A stretch of 64,000 nucleotides of DNA from JBBRDU01 sp038230335 (GCA_038230335.1 JBBRNL010000006.1:186001-250000); one strand, 5' to 3'; counted from the first letter of the stretch, positions 8,283-18,155 are shown. A program made the numbers and translations. The notes: generated by a model from the letters alone, not told the origin.

Positions 8283-8858
8283 CTAGAGCTCGGGGCGTCG
8301 CGCGCGTGGTTCCCGATCCTTCGTCGTGGCCGTCGATGGCAGCGTGACAAAAGGTCCGCCTTCCATGGGAGCAGCTTCGCTAAAGGCAACGTCCGGCATG
8401 TCACTCGGCAAACCTTCGAGTGGGAACTCCTTGCGCAACGGAAAGTACGGGTACCCATCCCACATCAAAATCCGGCGCAAATCAGGATGGCCGTTAAACT
8501 TGATCCCCATCATGTCGAAAATCTCTCTCTCGTGCCAGTTCGCGGTCGGCCAGATATCCGAGACCGAGTCGACCGTGCCGGGATCTTCCGAGATGCGTAG
8601 CTTCAGACGCAGATGGATCGATAGGGTCATCGAATACAGTTCGTAGACCACTTCGAAACGAGGCTCTTCCCCGAAATTGTCGATGCTCGTAATGTCGATG
8701 AGATAATCGAAAGAAATCTCGTCGCGGCAAAACCGCGCTACTTCGCGAAGATCGGACGGAACGATCGTGTAGGTCGTCTCGCCGCGAAACTCCGCTTTCT
8801 GGAGAAGCTTCGGCCCAAACAGCTGGCTCAGAGAATTGAGCAACTCCGGGCCGGTCAT
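8283..8858 (-). CDS. nuoC: NADH-quinone oxidoreductase subunit C
   Basis: The 30-kDa peripheral-arm subunit of respiratory complex I, bridging the hydrophilic modules. The family signature is near residues 115-140: WPTANWHEREIFDMMGIKF and HPDLRRILM. The ATG at 8858 overlaps the nuoB stop (ATGA); upstream methionines belong to a different reading of nuoB. Length is 191 residues. No other nuo gene follows: the downstream neighbour is a repeat and the convergent punA. So this is a detached B-C pair. Confidence 0.95.
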   Translation of the reverse strand: MTGPELLNSLSQLFGPKLLQKAEFRGETTYTIVPSDLREVARFCRDEISFDYLIDITSIDNFGEEPRFEVVYELYSMTLSIHLRLKLRISEDPGTVDSVSDIWPTANWHEREIFDMMGIKFNGHPDLRRILMWDGYPYFPLRKEFPLEGLPSDMPDVAFSEAAPMEGGPFVTLPSTATTKDREPRARRPEL

Positions 8859-9391
8859 ACCAGCGCTTCGTCCAGCTTCCTGACGAGATCCGGCTTTTGC
8901 CCGGTGAGCGAGTGTTCCCCTGAGATCTTCTCCTGCAACTTCATCAAGCCTTCGAGCAGGGCTTCGGGGCGGGGAGGGCAACCTGAAACGTAAACGTCGA
9001 CCGGAATAAGCTGATCAATCCCTTGCAGAACGGCGTAGGAACGATACATCCCGCCGGTCGAAGCGCAGGCGCCCATGGCAATCACCCATTTCGGCTCGGG
9101 CATCTGCTCGTAGATACGCTTCACCGCCAGGGCCATTTTGTAAGTGACCGTGCCGGCCACGATCATGACGTCGCATTGGCGCGGCGAGAAACGCATGACT
9201 TCGGCGCCGAAACGTGAAATATCGAAGCGGGAAGCGGCTGTCGCCATGAGCTCGATGGCACAGCAGGCCAGACCCATGGGCATGGGCCAGAGAGAATTTT
9301 TACGAACCCAATTGAGCGCGGCGTCCAAACGGGTAAATATGATGTTCCCCTCGATCTTGGAGTCGTAGGCCGCGGGCCGGGTCTCGCGCAT
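8855..9391 (-). CDS. nuoB: NADH-quinone oxidoreductase subunit B
   Basis: Complex I subunit that carries the terminal [4Fe-4S] cluster N2, next to the quinone site. The tandem cysteines are in GLACCAIELMA; the other ligands are in GACASTGG and VSGCPPRPE. Length is 178 residues. Normally nuoA precedes it; here the upstream neighbour is the divergent cysD, 56 bp away, so the pair needs its own promoter in that short gap. Coupled to nuoC by a 4-bp overlap. Confidence 0.96.
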   Translation of the reverse strand: MRETRPAAYDSKIEGNIIFTRLDAALNWVRKNSLWPMPMGLACCAIELMATAASRFDISRFGAEVMRFSPRQCDVMIVAGTVTYKMALAVKRIYEQMPEPKWVIAMGACASTGGMYRSYAVLQGIDQLIPVDVYVSGCPPRPEALLEGLMKLQEKISGEHSLTGQKPDLVRKLDEALV

Positions 9392-9447
9392 GGCGCAACA
9401 CTAAGGTTGCACCAACCCACCGCAAGTAGAAGATACCCACACATTTG

Positions 9448-10263
9448 ATGACGAATCACCGCAATCACCTCGATGAGCTGGAGAACCAGAGCGTCTTCAT
9501 TTTTCGGGAGGCTTATCATTCCTTCAAGAATATCGCCATGCCCTGGTCGATGGGAAAGGATTCCAACGTCCTCATCTGGCTGGCTCTGAAATCCTTCTTT
9601 GGGAAGGTGCCATTTCCGGTTCTGCACATCGATACGACCTACGAATTTCCGGAGATGATGGAGTTTCGCGATTGGGCCACGAAACACTACAAGCTCACTC
9701 TCATTGCCAAAACCAATCTCGAAGCGCGTGGGCGCGGCGTTGGCTACGAGACACACGATCCGGTGACGGTGACGCACGAACTGAAAACGGTGGCGTTGCA
9801 GCAGGCCTTGGCCGAGCACAAGTGGGACGCACTCATCACCGGGATCCGGCGCGATGAGGATCCGACCCGGGCCAAGGAACGTTACTTTTCGCCGCGCAAC
9901 GCGCAGTTCGAATGGGATTACAAAGATCAACCGCCCGAGTTCTGGGGTCAGTTCGCCACGAGTCCGGCGCCGGGCGAGCACGTTCGCGTGCAACCGCTCC
10001 TCGATTGGACGGAGGTCGACATCTGGCGCTACATCCAGAAGGAGAAGATTCCCATCCCGCAAATGTATTTCGCCCGGAATGGAAAGCGTTTCCGATCGCT
10101 CGGTTGCAGCGCGATCACGCATCCCATTGTGAGCAATGCCTCCAATATCGACGAGATTATCGCCGAGCTTGAAACGACTCGCACGAGTGAGCGCGCCGGC
10201 CGCGCCCAGGATCACCACGAACGCAACGCCATGCAGAAACTGAGAGCGCGGGGGTTCATGTGA
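9448..10263 (+). CDS. cysD: Sulfate adenylyltransferase subunit 2
   Basis: Catalytic subunit making adenosine 5'-phosphosulfate from ATP and sulfate. It is a PP-loop-type adenylyltransferase, with SMGKDSNVLIWLA near residues 32-44 and the conserved GIRRDEDPTRAKER segment. I chose ATG 9448 (MTNHRNHLDELE) over a TTG one codon earlier. The stop overlaps the GTG of cysNC by four bases. It is the first gene of a sulfate activation operon, divergent from nuoB. Confidence 0.95.
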   Translation: MTNHRNHLDELENQSVFIFREAYHSFKNIAMPWSMGKDSNVLIWLALKSFFGKVPFPVLHIDTTYEFPEMMEFRDWATKHYKLTLIAKTNLEARGRGVGYETHDPVTVTHELKTVALQQALAEHKWDALITGIRRDEDPTRAKERYFSPRNAQFEWDYKDQPPEFWGQFATSPAPGEHVRVQPLLDWTEVDIWRYIQKEKIPIPQMYFARNGKRFRSLGCSAITHPIVSNASNIDEIIAELETTRTSERAGRAQDHHERNAMQKLRARGFM

Positions 10264-12137
10264 ACGCGGATACGGAACGCCTCAAGGTCGTGTTTGTCGG
10301 TCATGTCGACCACGGAAAATCGACATTGATTGGACGGATTCTGCACGACACCGGATCTCTCGCGGAAGGAAAGATCGAGCAAATCGAGAAAGCCTGCGCA
10401 GCCGAAGGCATGGAGTTCGAGTTCGCTTTTCTGCTCGATGCTTTGCTCGAGGAACAGGAGCAGAACGTCACGATCGATACGACTCAGATTCCTTTCCGGA
10501 CGAAGCGGCGGCAGTACGTGATTATCGATGCGCCCGGCCACAAAGAGTTTCTCAAGAACATGATCACGGGTGCGTCCAATGCAGATGCGGCCATCCTCGT
10601 GATCGCGGCGAACGAAGGGGTGCGGGAGCAAAGCCGTCGTCACGCCTACCTGCTTGGCCTGCTCGGAATCAAGCAACTCATCGTCGTGGTGAACAAGATG
10701 GACCTGGCCGATTACTCGCAGGACCGTTTCCGCGCGATTGAAGCGGAGTATCGGAAATTCCTGGTCGACCTCGATCTGAAGCCGCAGTTCGTCATTCCGG
10801 CATCGGCTAAGGCGGGCGAAAACATCGCGAGCAAAGGCGAAAAAATGAGCTGGTATGACGGACCAACCGTGCTCGAAGCCCTCGACCAGACGGAACCGAG
10901 TCCATCGGACGCCGATCTGCCGCTGCGATTTTGCGTGCAGGATGTTTATCGATTCGATGAGCGTCGCATCGTGGCCGGGCGGGTGGAGGCCGGAACCTTG
11001 AGGGTGGGGGATGCCCTGGTTTTTTCGCCCGCCAACAAAGCGTCAACGGTTCAATCCATCGAACGATGGAACGTCGCGAGCGAAGACGCGGCGGTCAGTG
11101 GCGATTCCATCGGGATTACGTTGGCGGAACAGATTTTCGTGGAGCGAGGGTACGTCGCCTCACACCAATCGGACACGCCGATCGAATCGAATCGTTTCCA
11201 CGCGGATCTTTTTTGGATCGCCAAAGAGCCGATGCGAGTCGGCCGGTTCTACGACCTGCGCCTGGCCACCCAGGACATGAAATGCCAGATAGTCTCCATC
11301 GAGGAAGTGATGGATTCATCGACGCTCAGTCGCAACACCGAAAAGCGGGAGCAATTGGATCGAAACGAAGTCGGCAAACTGACCGTGCAAACGCGCGCCC
11401 CGCTCGTGCTCGACAATCACGATCGTATACCGAGTCTTGGTCGTTTCATTATCGCGGATGACGGCAAGATTTGTGGTGGTGGGATTGTCTTTGGCGGCGT
11501 CTACACCGATCGCACAGTCGCGAAGAGCAAAAACATTTTTTGGACAGAGGGCAAAATCACGCGCCGCGCTCGCGCCGCGCAAATGGGACACCGCGGCGCT
11601 GTCATCTGGTTCACCGGTTTGTCCGGAGCGGGCAAGTCGACCATTGCGCAGGCCCTCGAGCGGGATCTTTTCCGGCGTGGCATTCACACCTATGTGCTCG
11701 ATGGTGATAATGTTCGCCATGGACTGAACTCGAATCTGGGTTTCTCGCCGGAGGATCGGGTGGAAAATATTCGGCGCGTCAGCGAGATGGCAAAGTTGAT
11801 GGCTGATTCCGGTGTGGTGGTCGTAACAGCATTTATTTCCCCCTACCGAATGGATCGCCGCCGCGCCCGCGAGATTGCTCTGGAAGGGAACGCTGAGTTC
11901 ATCGAGGTCTTTGTCGATGCGCCGCTCGAGGTCTGCGAAGCGCGCGATCCGAAACAACTCTACAAAAAGGCGCGAGCCGGGCAGATCCGCCAGTTCACCG
12001 GCATCGACGCTCCCTACGAGCCTCCGGAAGCTCCCGAGATCGTGGTGCACACGGATCGGCAAACCGTCGAAGAATCGATCGGCACGATCCTGGAGCAATT
12101 ACTTCCGCGCCTGAAAAGCGAGCAAGTCCATGAGTGA
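10260..12137 (+). CDS. cysNC: Bifunctional sulfate adenylyltransferase subunit 1 / adenylylsulfate kinase
   Basis: One 625-residue chain: residues 1-430 are the CysN GTPase that drives APS formation, with GHVDHGKST at 14-22, DAPGHKEF and NKMD; the remainder is CysC, which phosphorylates APS to PAPS, with its own P-loop (GLSGAGKST, near 455) and DGDNVRHGL. CysNC fusions are known in many bacteria. GTG start in a 4-bp overlap with cysD. PAPS made here could serve sulfate reduction or sulfotransferases; one sulfotransferase gene is in this window at 45.2 kb. Confidence 0.95.
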   Translation: MNADTERLKVVFVGHVDHGKSTLIGRILHDTGSLAEGKIEQIEKACAAEGMEFEFAFLLDALLEEQEQNVTIDTTQIPFRTKRRQYVIIDAPGHKEFLKNMITGASNADAAILVIAANEGVREQSRRHAYLLGLLGIKQLIVVVNKMDLADYSQDRFRAIEAEYRKFLVDLDLKPQFVIPASAKAGENIASKGEKMSWYDGPTVLEALDQTEPSPSDADLPLRFCVQDVYRFDERRIVAGRVEAGTLRVGDALVFSPANKASTVQSIERWNVASEDAAVSGDSIGITLAEQIFVERGYVASHQSDTPIESNRFHADLFWIAKEPMRVGRFYDLRLATQDMKCQIVSIEEVMDSSTLSRNTEKREQLDRNEVGKLTVQTRAPLVLDNHDRIPSLGRFIIADDGKICGGGIVFGGVYTDRTVAKSKNIFWTEGKITRRARAAQMGHRGAVIWFTGLSGAGKSTIAQALERDLFRRGIHTYVLDGDNVRHGLNSNLGFSPEDRVENIRRVSEMAKLMADSGVVVVTAFISPYRMDRRRAREIALEGNAEFIEVFVDAPLEVCEARDPKQLYKKARAGQIRQFTGIDAPYEPPEAPEIVVHTDRQTVEESIGTILEQLLPRLKSEQVHE

Positions 12138-12591
12138 TCCCGCGGGGGATCATGTGGTGATTCGGTCCGCCAAATTAACCGATGCGGCGGATCTCGCGTC
12201 ACTCATGGTTCAGTTGGGCTATGCAACAACGGCGGCCGAGATGAAGATGCGCTTGAACTCCATCCTCCCGGACTCTCGCTACCGAACCTTGGTCGCGCTG
12301 GTTGACGATAAGATCTGCGGAATGGTTGGCACTTTCTGTCACCTCAGCTACGAGCATAACGACCTGTCGGCCCGAATACTCGCTTTAGTGGTGGACGCGC
12401 AAATGCGAAGCCGCGGCGTCGGCCGCGCCCTTGTCCAGGCGACCGAAACTGAACTGGCCGCGAGCAACATTGCGCGAGTGTCCGTCAACACGCGGCTCAC
12501 ACGCCACGAGGCTCATCTGTTTTATGAGCAGCTCCGTTATGAGAAAAACGGATTCCGCTACGTCAAGACCCTCGCCCCTCCGGCTGGGTGA
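12130..12591 (+). CDS. GNAT-family N-acetyltransferase
   Basis: A 153-residue acetyltransferase of unknown substrate. The acetyl-CoA site motif A is visible as LALVVDAQMRSRGVGRALVQATE, shown by the RSRGVG core (about residues 95-100), followed by the C-terminal LFYEQLRYEKNGFRYVK typical of GNAT folds. It overlaps the end of cysNC by 8 bp, so it is the last gene of the sulfate activation operon, although nothing ties it to sulfur. It is convergent with the histidine kinase 7 bp away. Confidence 0.85.
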   Translation: MSDPAGDHVVIRSAKLTDAADLASLMVQLGYATTAAEMKMRLNSILPDSRYRTLVALVDDKICGMVGTFCHLSYEHNDLSARILALVVDAQMRSRGVGRALVQATETELAASNIARVSVNTRLTRHEAHLFYEQLRYEKNGFRYVKTLAPPAG

Positions 12592-12598
12592 GGCGAAA

Positions 12599-15500
12599 TC
12601 AGGCCACGCGTGTGGCCAGCCGGCCACCGTCGAATTGTTCCGTGGAAAAATTGACGTGACTCGAGCTGATCGTGTCGTGCACGATTTTTCCGAGCTCGGC
12701 CGCCTCGTACGGCTTGGCAATGACGCCGCGAAAACCGAAATCCTGATAGCGGCTCATCGTGGCATCGGTGGCGTAGCCGCTGGAAACGATCGCGTTAACC
12801 GTCGGATCAATTTCGATCAGCTTCTTGAGTGCTTCCTTGCCGCCCATTCCTCCGGGCAGTGTCAGATCCAGGATGACCAGGTCGAAGCGTTGCCCCGCTT
12901 CGAGTTTCTCACGATAAAGATTCACACCTTCCAAGGCACACTCGGCCTGGGTCACTTCGTAACCCAGATGGGCCAGTGTAAAGTCGACCAGGGCGCGAAT
13001 CGCTTCTTCGTCATCGACCACGAGCACACGACCAGTTCCGTGGATCGCTTGCGTGACCGGTCCGGGCTGTTCCACCGGCATATCCTGATGCAGTGCCGCG
13101 GGCAGATAAACCGTGAACGTGGATCCTTGATGCAAGGCGGAGTCGACCGTGATCAATCCGTTGTGATTCTTTACGATCGAATAAGTAGTGGCTAATCCAA
13201 GCCCTGTGCCTTTCGCCTTGGTCGTAAAGTAGGGGTCGAAAATGCGCTTTAGGTAATCCTCCGGAATACCGACTCCTTCATCGCGGATGCCGATGCGAAT
13301 ATATTCGCCAGGTGTCAGGTCGGTGATGGCAACACCATCAGCCGGGGTGTAGCTAAAGTTGTCGCACGTCACGCGCAAAGTTCCGCCGTTAGGCATGGCT
13401 TGGTCTGCGTTCACTACCAAATTGCCGATGACCTGACTGATTTGCCCCGGATCGATCTCGGCCGGCCAGAGGTCTGCTCCGAAAGTGAATTCGCTTCGGC
13501 TGTGGCTGCCGCGCAGGGAGAAACTGACGGTGTCCTGAATGAGCTTGCCGATCGAGGCGGTTTTCTTAATGGGGGCGCCCCCGCGGGCGAAGGTCAGAAG
13601 TTGCTGGGCCAGATCGCGTGCCCGCATGGATGCGTTTTTGGCATCAACCAGGCGCGTGGTCAGTTCGTCGCCGGGCGGAAGGAGCAGGGAGGCGAGCGAG
13701 ATGTTTCCGATGATGGCGGTGAGCAGGTTGTTGAAGTCGTGCGCGATTCCTCCGGCGAGCAGGCCGAGTTGCTCCAGCGTTTCGGCCTTGCGCCGCTCCG
13801 CTTCGTTGCGCTGTCGTTCTGTGATGTCGCGGAAGACCAGCACGACGCCCGCAACTTCATTCTTATTATCGCGGATCGGAGAGGCGACTTGCTCGATGAT
13901 GTATTCGCTTTTGTCACGTGAGGTTAAAGTCGCGTTCTCCGGCAAGCTCAGCAGGATCGAATGAGCTTCGTTTCGATAACCACTGCGTTGCGCGCGCGCC
14001 TGGGCCGCCAGATCGATCGCGACATTGAACACGGATTTTAAGGAACGGCCGATCGCGTCTTTCGATGTCCACCCAGTCAGGCGCTCGGCTTCGTTGTTGA
14101 GCATGATGATTTTGCCCTCCACGTCCGTCGTGATGACGCCGTCGCCGATGGAACGCAGAGTGACGGCCAGGCTTTCCTTCTCGGCCGCGATTTCTTTCTC
14201 AAAGCGCTTGCGCTCGGTCACGTCGCGCACCATCGCCACGTAGAGTTTCTTTTGATCGACCTCCATCTGGCTGAGGGAGATTTCAATCGGGAAACTGACC
14301 AGCTTGCGCGTGCGGCCCAGAGCAAGGGTGGTCGATCCGGTGCGTTTCGCCATTTGTTCCCACGCCCACGCGATGGGCTGGGCATCTGGCTCGTTGGGAT
14401 AGGATTTCGGGGCGAGCTTGGTAAAGCGGTGTCCGACCAGCTCGTTATCCTGGTAACCAAACATCTTTTCCGCAGCCGAGTTGACCGAACGAATGACGCC
14501 GGTCTCGTCAATCGTGATCATGCCGTCCAGAATATTCTCGATAATGGAGCGAATGCGGGTTTCCACACCCTCGAGCTTGTTCAATTGCCGGCGGACCAGG
14601 ACAAAACTGTAGCTGTTCGATACCACCAGGAGTGCGACCGCTAAAACGGCGAGAGTTGCCAGAGCAGAAGTCTTGATGATCCGCTCGCGCGTGGCCGCGG
14701 CCGTGCGCAGTTCGTAGACCCCGAGCTCGTTCTTTTCGAAGGTGCCGAGCATCTGTCGAATGCTTGCCATTAACTCGTCGCTCGTGTCGGCCGGCGGGGT
14801 CTTTGCGATGTCTCGGCTACCGCGCCGGGCCTCGATCCCGGCGACCGCTGAGTTGTTGATCCACCTCTCTACATTCGACCGGATCTCGGCCAGCAACTGC
14901 GCCTGACTGGGCGTATTCGCCACCAGAATCGAAAGATATCCATTGTAGGTGTAGAAATCTGTAATGGCGCGCTTATAGGCTTCGGCGAAACTTGTCTCGT
15001 TAGTCAAAAGATAGCCGCGTTTTTCCTTCTCCATCTCGAGCACGGACCGTTCGAGCTTGGGCAGGAAATCCAGAATTTGCGTCGATTGACTGGCCCATTC
15101 CTGCTCTACCATGCGGTGATTCAGCGTGATTTGCTCCTCGTCCTGAAGCGACTGAAGAATGTCGCGCGCTTGATCAAGCAACGCGTTTCCCAGAACGATA
15201 CGTTCATCGGACGCGACCGCTGGAGCATCCGAAGTCTTAGCGGCCGCACGGGCTTTGATCTGAGGTGTGGCCACCGTATCGAGCCACTTTTGGACGACTT
15301 CCTGAACCTTCATGACACGCTTCCGTTGGGCCGGGCGATCGAGAATCAAACTGGCCAGGCTATCGAGCCGGCGGCGGATAAGGTCACGCCGGCGGTCGAG
15401 AGGCAAAACGTAGGTTTGATCGCCGGTGAGCAAAAACCCGCGGTGCCCTGTCTCGAGCGAAGCGATATCGTTTTCGATGACGCTGCTTAGACGGATGACG

Positions 15501-15724
15501 TCAATCGTGTGTGCGCGCAGGCCTTCCTGCTGATGATTGCGCACGGTGACATAAAGGAAGATACCAGCCAGCAGGATAATGACGAGCACACCCGCGGCTG
15601 TTCCGGAGAGGAGTTTAAAGTGGAAGTGACGCTGGCTAAAAAGCCAGGCCAGCGCCCTACGGACCACCCCGGGCGCGGCTTGCTCGAGCGGGAGATCGGC
15701 GGCGGGCTCTTCAGAATGACGCAT
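12599..15724 (-). CDS. Hybrid sensor histidine kinase with two CHASE3-like domains
   Basis: A 1041-residue membrane sensor. Order: TM1 (about 39-61); two consecutive CHASE3-like helical segments outside (about 70-160 with GHRGFLLTGD, and 215-300 with EKRGYLLTNE); TM2 (about 350-375); PAS (390-505); PAS (520-640); HisKA with phosphoacceptor H662 in GGIAHDFNNLL; HATPase with N-box NLVVNADQAM and GLGLATTYSI; and a C-terminal receiver with D953 in LDLTLPG and K1004. The start MRHSEEP is chosen because it leaves a normal N-terminus; upstream codons to 15802 are less likely. No separate response regulator is adjacent, so its output partner is unknown. Confidence 0.92.
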   Translation of the reverse strand: MRHSEEPAADLPLEQAAPGVVRRALAWLFSQRHFHFKLLSGTAAGVLVIILLAGIFLYVTVRNHQQEGLRAHTIDVIRLSSVIENDIASLETGHRGFLLTGDQTYVLPLDRRRDLIRRRLDSLASLILDRPAQRKRVMKVQEVVQKWLDTVATPQIKARAAAKTSDAPAVASDERIVLGNALLDQARDILQSLQDEEQITLNHRMVEQEWASQSTQILDFLPKLERSVLEMEKEKRGYLLTNETSFAEAYKRAITDFYTYNGYLSILVANTPSQAQLLAEIRSNVERWINNSAVAGIEARRGSRDIAKTPPADTSDELMASIRQMLGTFEKNELGVYELRTAAATRERIIKTSALATLAVLAVALLVVSNSYSFVLVRRQLNKLEGVETRIRSIIENILDGMITIDETGVIRSVNSAAEKMFGYQDNELVGHRFTKLAPKSYPNEPDAQPIAWAWEQMAKRTGSTTLALGRTRKLVSFPIEISLSQMEVDQKKLYVAMVRDVTERKRFEKEIAAEKESLAVTLRSIGDGVITTDVEGKIIMLNNEAERLTGWTSKDAIGRSLKSVFNVAIDLAAQARAQRSGYRNEAHSILLSLPENATLTSRDKSEYIIEQVASPIRDNKNEVAGVVLVFRDITERQRNEAERRKAETLEQLGLLAGGIAHDFNNLLTAIIGNISLASLLLPPGDELTTRLVDAKNASMRARDLAQQLLTFARGGAPIKKTASIGKLIQDTVSFSLRGSHSRSEFTFGADLWPAEIDPGQISQVIGNLVVNADQAMPNGGTLRVTCDNFSYTPADGVAITDLTPGEYIRIGIRDEGVGIPEDYLKRIFDPYFTTKAKGTGLGLATTYSIVKNHNGLITVDSALHQGSTFTVYLPAALHQDMPVEQPGPVTQAIHGTGRVLVVDDEEAIRALVDFTLAHLGYEVTQAECALEGVNLYREKLEAGQRFDLVILDLTLPGGMGGKEALKKLIEIDPTVNAIVSSGYATDATMSRYQDFGFRGVIAKPYEAAELGKIVHDTISSSHVNFSTEQFDGGRLATRVA

Positions 15725-15804
15725 TATAAATACTAGAAAGCAGGTCCTCTGCCAATCGAATTTCCCTCGGGCCGACTCGCACTGCCGCCGAGGTAAAAGC
15801 AAAC

Positions 15805-16548
15805 TTAGTACCGGACGCGGACAAGAAATAATCCGGCCGCCGGTGCAACCAGTCGAGGACCGCTTCGCGACCGTTGGTCAAACCGGTCAACGATATCCGA
15901 CACGGCGAGCTTTTCCTGGCCGCAGAGCACAATCGCTCCAGCCATCATGCGCACCATCTTGTAAAGAAAACCGTCGCCCTCAAACTGCATCGTTAGGCAG
16001 GGGCCGCGCCGGGTTAAACCGATCGCATGGATGGTTCGGATGGTGTCTTCGCTCTGTTTTACGCGATTGGCGGCAAAGGGGGAGAAATCGTGACGTCCCT
16101 TGAATTTCCCCAACGCCGCCCGCAACGTTTCGATATCCAATGGGTTGGCCACGTGCCAGGCGCGTCCGTGTTCCAAGGGAGGCAGGACGGGCGCATTCCA
16201 AATCCGGTATCGATATACCTTGCCCCTGGCGGAGAACCTGGCGTGGAAGGTCGATGCCCCCCGCTGGCAGCGCAGGATACGAATCGTTGGGGGAAGGACC
16301 GCATTCAGGGCCACGAGAAGTCGGGCCGGCTCGAATTTGTGTGTCTCCAGATCAAGGTGCGCACACTGCCCGATGGCGTGAACGCCCGTATCGGTCCGGC
16401 CGGCTCCATGCACGCGCACCTGTTCTCCCGTGATCCGCTTCACCGCATCTTCCAGGTGATCCTGAACGGTGTTTCCATGAAGTTGACTCTGCCAGCCGGC
16501 GAAGGGTCCACCATCATACGCGACCACCAGCTTGATCCGGCGCGCCAT
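15805..16548 (-). CDS. truA: tRNA pseudouridine synthase A
   Basis: Forms pseudouridine at positions 38-40 of tRNA anticodon stems. The catalytic aspartate is in GAGRTDTGVHA (about residues 49-59), the substrate loop near FHARFSARGKVYRYRI. The 247-residue length is normal. It lies 7 bp after ruvX in the same direction, so manC, ruvX and truA probably form one transcript. Identification is secure. Confidence 0.95.
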   Translation of the reverse strand: MARRIKLVVAYDGGPFAGWQSQLHGNTVQDHLEDAVKRITGEQVRVHGAGRTDTGVHAIGQCAHLDLETHKFEPARLLVALNAVLPPTIRILRCQRGASTFHARFSARGKVYRYRIWNAPVLPPLEHGRAWHVANPLDIETLRAALGKFKGRHDFSPFAANRVKQSEDTIRTIHAIGLTRRGPCLTMQFEGDGFLYKMVRMMAGAIVLCGQEKLAVSDIVDRFDQRSRSGPRLVAPAAGLFLVRVRY

Positions 16549-16555
16549 CCCGCTC

Positions 16556-16993
16556 CTACTCCGGAAGATCGTCGGAACTCCCTAACATCGCCTGCTGATC
16601 CAGGTATCCCTGCAGGATCATCTGCGCGGCGACCTGATCGACGTACTCACGCGTCTCCCTCGTTTTCTTCCCCGCATCCTGCAGCGCGCGATTGGCGGCG
16701 ACCGTCGTCAGGCGTTCATCCCAGGGGATAATCTTGCACGGGATGGCCGCACGCAATTTTTCGATGAATGCGTTCGCCTGCTCGGCCGCGGGTCCCAGTT
16801 GGCCGCTCATTGTCTTGGGCACACCCACCACCACACAGTCCACATTTTTTTCGCGCACCAGAGTGGCTATTCGCGTCACCGCCTCGCGGCCCATGCGCAC
16901 CGTCTCGAGGGGATGCGCCAGCATTCCGAGTTCGTCCGATATGGCCAGACCGATGCGGGCGCGGCCAAAGTCGATCCCGATTACTCGATTCAT
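16556..16993 (-). CDS. ruvX: Holliday junction resolvase-like YqgF/RuvX
   Basis: RNase H-fold protein; the E. coli homologue YqgF acts in 16S rRNA 5' maturation, and others resolve Holliday junctions. Motifs: IGIDFGRARIGLAIS at the N-terminus with the first catalytic aspartate, VVGVPKTMSG, and DERLTTVAA with another acidic residue. It has 145 residues, the usual size. It is 12 bp downstream of the mannose-1-phosphate guanylyltransferase gene and 7 bp upstream of truA. Confidence 0.93.
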   Translation of the reverse strand: MNRVIGIDFGRARIGLAISDELGMLAHPLETVRMGREAVTRIATLVREKNVDCVVVGVPKTMSGQLGPAAEQANAFIEKLRAAIPCKIIPWDERLTTVAANRALQDAGKKTRETREYVDQVAAQMILQGYLDQQAMLGSSDDLPE

Positions 16994-17005
16994 ACCGCCA
17001 CGAAC

Positions 17006-18079
17006 CTATTGCAGCGCCGACGGCAGCTTGCTGATTAAATCTTTGATCTTCTCCACTTGATGGCGATGACAAACAAGCACGGCGTCGTTGGTTCGAACCA
17101 CCACCAGATTGTGGACGCCGAGCAACGCGATGGTCGTTCCTGTTTGATCGAACACAATGTTGTTCGTCGAGTCGACCGCCGTGACCGATCCGCGCGAAGC
17201 GTTGCCCTGTTCGTCTTTTTCGAGGTACTTGGCCACTGCCGTCCAGCTGCCCACATCGTCCCAATCAAACTGCGCCTCCACCATCAGAACGCGATCAGCC
17301 TTTTCCATGATGGCGTAGTCAAAGGAGACGCGCGGTAATTTGCTGAATCGTTCCCGCAAAACTTTTTCGAATTTTCCGGGCGCGCGGAGTTGGGAGATAA
17401 AATTGGCGAGCTCTGGGGTATGTCGATTGAACTCACTCAGGACAGTCGGAACGGACCAGACGAACATGCCCGCATTCCAGCGGAAGTGCCCTTTCCGCAA
17501 AAAGGATTCAGCCAAATCGACATTGGGCTTTTCCCGGAAACGAACGACCCGATGGACCGCATCCTTATCGGTTCGATCCTTGAGCGGCACTGATTCTCCC
17601 AGTTCAATGTAACCGAAGCCGGGACACGCCCAGGTCGGTTTGACCCCGACGGTGACGAGGCTGCCGGTCTCCTCGGCCGCGGCCGCCGCCAGCATCATTG
17701 TTTCTTTGAATGCCTTGTCGTCGGTAATCACGTGATCCGCTGGAAGCACGATCATGGTGGCTGCGTGATCGCGCACCGCCACCCAGCCGGTGCCCAGAGC
17801 CATGGCTGCCGCCGTGTCGCGCTTGACCGGCTCGGCCACGATATTTTCCGTCGGAAGTTCTTTCAATAAAGCGCGCACGCCTTTTTCCTGATCGATGTTT
17901 GTCAGGACCAGAATTCGCTCCCGCGGGATCCAGTCGGCGATGCGTGCGACCGTCTCTTCGAGTAGGGCGTTCTTGGAAACGAGGCGCAGCAGTTGCTTCG
18001 GAAGAGCCCGTCGGCTGAGCGGCCAAAAACGTTCGCCACTGCCGCCCGCGAGAATTAGCGCATAAATCTGATTGCCCAT
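17006..18079 (-). CDS. manC: Mannose-1-phosphate guanylyltransferase
   Basis: Makes GDP-mannose from mannose 1-phosphate and GTP for polysaccharide or glycan synthesis. The nucleotide-binding LILAGGSGERFWPLSR opens the protein, followed by VLPADHVI, FREKP and FRWNAGMFVW. Start chosen at the ATG giving MGNQIYAL (357 residues); a TTG two codons earlier is less likely. The C-terminal isomerase domain of bifunctional ManC is absent, so this is the short monofunctional form. Confidence 0.92.
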   Translation of the reverse strand: MGNQIYALILAGGSGERFWPLSRRALPKQLLRLVSKNALLEETVARIADWIPRERILVLTNIDQEKGVRALLKELPTENIVAEPVKRDTAAAMALGTGWVAVRDHAATMIVLPADHVITDDKAFKETMMLAAAAAEETGSLVTVGVKPTWACPGFGYIELGESVPLKDRTDKDAVHRVVRFREKPNVDLAESFLRKGHFRWNAGMFVWSVPTVLSEFNRHTPELANFISQLRAPGKFEKVLRERFSKLPRVSFDYAIMEKADRVLMVEAQFDWDDVGSWTAVAKYLEKDEQGNASRGSVTAVDSTNNIVFDQTGTTIALLGVHNLVVVRTNDAVLVCHRHQVEKIKDLISKLPSALQ

Positions 18080-18155
18080 GAACAATGGAAAAGCGCAGAA
18101 TTTCTTGGAGAAGATTCCCGTTTATTTTTCCAGAACGAGAAGTATAGGGTAGGCG

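Noticed and set aside
9163..10218. A 351-residue open frame on the minus strand across cysD
   Set aside because: It is antisense to cysD and part of nuoB, has no family motifs, and the sense frames carry all the signatures.
17080..17110. A T-arm-like ggttcgaacc word
   Set aside because: It lies inside the coding region of manC and has no tRNA body around it.
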